From: Thermoflavifilum sp.
GTDB taxonomy: Bacteria; Bacteroidota; Bacteroidia; Chitinophagales; Chitinophagaceae
DNA: 64,000 nt
NCBI RefSeq assembly: GCF_014961315.1
Contig: NZ_CP063141.1
Span: 620,001 to 684,000, forward strand
Direction of reading: 5' to 3'
In this document: piece after piece, positions 61,036-64,000 of the stretch
Position numbering within the stretch: the first letter of the stretch is position 1
Layout of the letters: each line of letters opens with the position of its first letter
The notes under the pieces: model-generated
The model's input: only the letters and a program-made list of their open reading frames with translations
The model's database searches: none
Told to the model about the DNA's origin: nothing
Made by a program: the position numbers and the translations under genes

Positions 61036-61791
61036 TCAGGAATGGAAAAGCATCTGAATGCAGTCAAAAAAGTGCTTTTTCTGTCTTCTGGACACAGGTA
61101 ATCGAATCCCATTCGACATTTTCACTTCAACAGATAATCCCGTCGTATAACTGATGACATGGTAAAGGTTAATCAGGTATTGATGATGAATTCTGCAAAA
61201 AACAGATGAAGGAAGTTCCTGCTGAATCTTACCCAGTTGTTTACAGATAACTTGCTGACGGCCATCCAGGAGATATATTCGCGTATAATTACCCTGACTT
61301 TCGGCAAATACAATACGGTTTACATCCACTAATGCACTTACCTTACCATCATGTAATGTGAGTTTTAAATTTACATCAGTGAGAAATAAAGAAGATGATT
61401 TTTGAAGATTATGCTGTTTTCTCAACTGAATATGCTCAATTGCTCGACTAACACAGGAAATAAACTTATCGGTTTGTATGGGTTTGGTGAGATAACCAAT
61501 CGCATGCACATCAAATGCACGAAGGGCATATTCCTGATAAGCTGTGATAAATATAACTTCCGAAATATCATGTGGAAGAGCCTCCAGAAAAGAGAAGCCA
61601 TCCATCTCGGGTAGATGAATATCTAAAAACAACAAGTCGGGTATGAATTGCTTGAGCTGTACGAGTGCCGATCGAGGATCGGTATGTGTACCTATCACGC
61701 TTATTTCTGGAAAATAATCTTTCAGCATGGATTCAATCAGACGAATACTTCGAAATTCGTCGTCTATGATATAGCAATGGATGGCCGACAT
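61036..61791 (-). CDS. LytTR-family response regulator
   Basis: 251 residues. Receiver domain (IIDDEFRSIRLIE; Asp in LLFLDIHLPEMDGFSF; YALRAFDVHAIGYLTKPI), then a LytTR DNA-binding domain (~140-245; VNLKLTLHDGKVSALVDVNRIVFAE...SVFCRIHHQYLINL). Its start overlaps the kinase end by 28 bases. Probable output partner of that kinase; likely controls the two large surface-protein genes just downstream. Confidence 0.92.
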   Translation of the reverse strand: MSAIHCYIIDDEFRSIRLIESMLKDYFPEISVIGTHTDPRSALVQLKQFIPDLLFLDIHLPEMDGFSFLEALPHDISEVIFITAYQEYALRAFDVHAIGYLTKPIQTDKFISCVSRAIEHIQLRKQHNLQKSSSLFLTDVNLKLTLHDGKVSALVDVNRIVFAESQGNYTRIYLLDGRQQVICKQLGKIQQELPSSVFCRIHHQYLINLYHVISYTTGLSVEVKMSNGIRLPVSRRQKKHFFDCIQMLFHS

Positions 61792-64000
61792 AAGGAAACG
61801 GTGTATTGAATGGGTATTTCGAAAATCGCTACGGTGAATGCCTGATCATCGCATGTTATGCGTTGCAAATCAAATCGAATATGATACCACTCCGCCCGTT
61901 TTCGGGTAATTTCCAGGCCCTTTCCCTTCATCGAACTTTCTTGCGGGGATATGCCCGGCCCATTGTCCATGACTTCTATTCGACAAATTTGTTCATGCAT
62001 CGAAATATGGATTTGAATGCAACCACGTCGATTTTTTAATTTTCGAATACCATGTTTCACGGCATTTTCCACAACAGGCTGTAAAATCATGGCCGGGATA
62101 ATCACATTCAAGATTTCTTCCTGATCGGGTATGTTCATGTGGTACTCAAATTGATTTCCGAATCGAAGCTTTTCCAGTTCAAGGTACTGCGATAGATACG
62201 TCAATTCCTGATGCAGGGGAATCATATCATCCTGCCGGGTGTAAAGCGTTGTGCGCAGCAATGCACTGAATTTATCCAGATAAGCATTCGCCTCGTGGAT
62301 TTCTTTTTCATATATCATTTGCTTGATAGCATTTAATGTGTTGAATATGAAATGAGGACTGATTTGCGCACGAAACATCTGCATCTCTAATTCCATAATT
62401 TTCTTTTCCTGTTCAAGCCGGTCCAATCGTTGCTTTTGTTTTTTACGATACATGCGCAAAAACAAAAATGTGGTTATACCCAGAGTAAATAAGATTAAGC
62501 TAAACCAGAACAATGGCTTTACAAAAAAAGGAGCTTTTATTTCAAACGTGGAGGTGGCTGTTATTGTTGATGGCAATCCGTCTCTACGAATAGCCTGTAC
62601 ATCAAGCTTATATGATCCGGGTGGTAATTCATTTAAATAAATGACCGGCGTTTTTGTAAATATCCATCGATGGTTATTTAACCGGTATCGAAACCATATC
62701 TCGGGAAGTCCTGAGTAATCTACTGCAGATAGATTGAAACGGATAAAATTCTCTTTGTAAGACAGTTGAACCGGTTTTGATAAATCGGCATATTCATGCC
62801 TGTTCGTTTGCAGGGTCATGATATAAACCGGAATATCGCTAGCTGGAATGGTGAATGATACAGGAAAATAACTGATTCCACCGGATGTGGCTACATATAG
62901 ATTCTGACCATAACGTTTGATATCATTTACCTGCTCACCGGCTAAACCATCGTTTACAGAGAAAAAAGTGGTTTCGATGTGAAGTTGGGGTAACAGATGA
63001 ATTTGAATTTTACCCAGACAATTATTGGTTCCAACCCATAAATTTTTTCCATCAGCATATAAACATTTGATAATGCTGCCGGGAAAATGTTCACCCGTTT
63101 TCATCAAACATTTGATCTCTTGATGTTGGAATGCAAGCAAAGAATCGCCGCCGTAGGCAACCCAGACCCACCCACGCGCATCACGGACCAGCGCCTGTAC
63201 CTTTTGTTGGCCAATCTTACCCTGCAGGTTTACCTTATACATATTGCCTTGTTCAAAATGATACAACCCATCATTACTTCCAACATAACATTCTTGCGCT
63301 GATACAGGAGCAATGGCCGTAACTCTTTTGCCCGCGTATGCAAGCCGTACATCATAATGCCGGTGACGAAATCTACAGAGAAATAAATATCCATGTGTGC
63401 CCAACCAGTATGTACTATCATCAATCGCTTCAGCTACCTTAAAACCATAATATTGCGGAAATATTTGTACAGGATTTTTTCCAGCCTCTAATTGATATAA
63501 ACCCATCTGGGATACCATAAGAAAATAAGGTTCATTGTAAAATATCGTTCTAATCCAGGCGTCGAGGTTAGGACGACTGGTCACACTTTTTATTGCTACA
63601 TGTTGTGGCGACCAGAAAATGCATTCGCCGCGATTATTACCGGCCACCAGACCATCTGCAACTGGCAACAAACAATTGATGTTCGAAACATGGTAAGCGG
63701 ATTTTTGTAAAACCGATTGTATATACTGGTAGCGTAATTGAATTAACCCTTCCTCTTTCGTGCATATCCATAGCAATCCATTGCCCGGGTCATATACTTC
63801 ATTTGCAGAAGCATTCTGCCATATTTTTCTCTGTATCTGTAATGTGCCTGGATGTATCAAATAAATTTCTCCCTGTAATGTTGTGGCATATACACCATCA
63901 GGTGCAGCATCTAACTGGCGGATGGCGAAAGGCATTGTTTTTCGGAAAATGATTTTTCCCGTCTGGATGTCAATCTTGAATAATGATGAATCCATTCCAC
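61764..64000 (-). CDS. Propeller-type sensor histidine kinase (Reg_prop, Y_Y_Y, LytS-like), N-terminus outside window
   Basis: The frame is open at the right edge, so the true start is outside; the first visible Met has no signal peptide. ~430 residues of beta-propeller repeats (GLYQLEAGK, LWICTKEEGLIQLRY, YVGSNDGLYHFEQG, LWVGTNNCLGKI), a Y_Y_Y domain (FNLSAVDYSGLPEIWFRYRLNNHRWI), one membrane helix (WFSLILFTLGITTFLFL), and a PF06580 kinase: QISPHFIFNTLNAIKQ, LQPVVENAVKHG, KGKGLEITRKRAEWY. Senses an extracellular cue through the propeller, signalling to the LytTR regulator downstream. Confidence 0.92.
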   Translation of the reverse strand, partial: GMDSSLFKIDIQTGKIIFRKTMPFAIRQLDAAPDGVYATTLQGEIYLIHPGTLQIQRKIWQNASANEVYDPGNGLLWICTKEEGLIQLRYQYIQSVLQKSAYHVSNINCLLPVADGLVAGNNRGECIFWSPQHVAIKSVTSRPNLDAWIRTIFYNEPYFLMVSQMGLYQLEAGKNPVQIFPQYYGFKVAEAIDDSTYWLGTHGYLFLCRFRHRHYDVRLAYAGKRVTAIAPVSAQECYVGSNDGLYHFEQGNMYKVNLQGKIGQQKVQALVRDARGWVWVAYGGDSLLAFQHQEIKCLMKTGEHFPGSIIKCLYADGKNLWVGTNNCLGKIQIHLLPQLHIETTFFSVNDGLAGEQVNDIKRYGQNLYVATSGGISYFPVSFTIPASDIPVYIMTLQTNRHEYADLSKPVQLSYKENFIRFNLSAVDYSGLPEIWFRYRLNNHRWIFTKTPVIYLNELPPGSYKLDVQAIRRDGLPSTITATSTFEIKAPFFVKPLFWFSLILFTLGITTFLFLRMYRKKQKQRLDRLEQEKKIMELEMQMFRAQISPHFIFNTLNAIKQMIYEKEIHEANAYLDKFSALLRTTLYTRQDDMIPLHQELTYLSQYLELEKLRFGNQFEYHMNIPDQEEILNVIIPAMILQPVVENAVKHGIRKLKNRRGCIQIHISMHEQICRIEVMDNGPGISPQESSMKGKGLEITRKRAEWYHIRFDLQRITCDDQAFTVAIFEIPIQYTVSLCRPSIAIS

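Noticed and set aside
1-64000. CRISPR arrays, tRNA or rRNA genes, insertion sequences or prophage
   Set aside because: No regular spaced repeats, no tRNA-like arms in the short gaps, no transposase or phage-type protein.

Overview
The window is a dense, mostly ordinary stretch of a Bacteroidota chromosome. The best fit is the Chitinophagaceae/Chitinophagia. The evidence is a SusC/SusD/SusE locus, the gliding genes gldF and gldG, a T9SS-type C-terminal sorting domain on a secreted amylase, a MurF-Alr fusion, DUF4270/DUF4907 proteins, LytS/LytTR two-component pairs and repeated Bacteroidota-type -7 promoter boxes (TAnnTTTG). No rRNA, tRNA, CRISPR array, transposase or prophage was found. The genus cannot be fixed from sequence alone.

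Layout. 1-2499 (minus) holds a tight three-gene unit: a ThiF/E1-like adenylating enzyme, a GNAT/acyl-homoserine-lactone-synthase-like acyltransferase, and the start of a membrane sensor with a 7TMR-DISM extracellular domain that runs off the window edge. This is the most attractive candidate for an undescribed system (possibly signal synthesis plus receptor). 2556-4447 has two SDR-type oxidoreductases; 4668-6065 is fumarase. 6314-15098 (minus) is a starch-utilisation operon in the order GH13 amylase, susC, susD, susE, with a promoter at its head and a terminator at its end. 15348-26849 holds an amidohydrolase, a SIMPL protein, a polysaccharide deacetylase, TatD, a cysteine desulfurase, cytochrome c, GldF/GldG, TerC and MurF-Alr. 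27583-34817 holds acetyl-CoA synthetase, a CtpA-type protease, a cell-wall amidase, an AhpD-like protein and an unpaired 2-oxoacid:ferredoxin oxidoreductase beta subunit. 34901-40394 groups a TonB-type outer-membrane protein, a small Spy-like protein and a divergent LytS/LytTR pair. 40456-45294 has enoyl-CoA hydratase and both GltX and GlnS around a DUF72 gene. 45388-49979 contains an outer-membrane barrel/DUF4270 pair divergent from a Kelch/DUF4907 pair. 50088-52275 has asparaginase and a solitary DGQHR protein.

52389-55582 (minus) is a mercury-resistance operon: ArsR-type regulator, MerT with a fused HMA domain, a MerP-like protein, and MerA. The N-terminal HMA domain of MerA is separated from the catalytic part by a one-base frameshift. 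55754-60916 encodes two large cysteine-rich secreted or outer-membrane proteins sharing a C-terminal module, followed on the same strand by a LytTR response regulator and a propeller-type sensor kinase that runs off the right edge; these four genes may form one regulated surface system.

Start codons were checked base by base. Several of the longest reading frames begin at TTG or GTG, and in those cases the nearest sensible ATG is reported.
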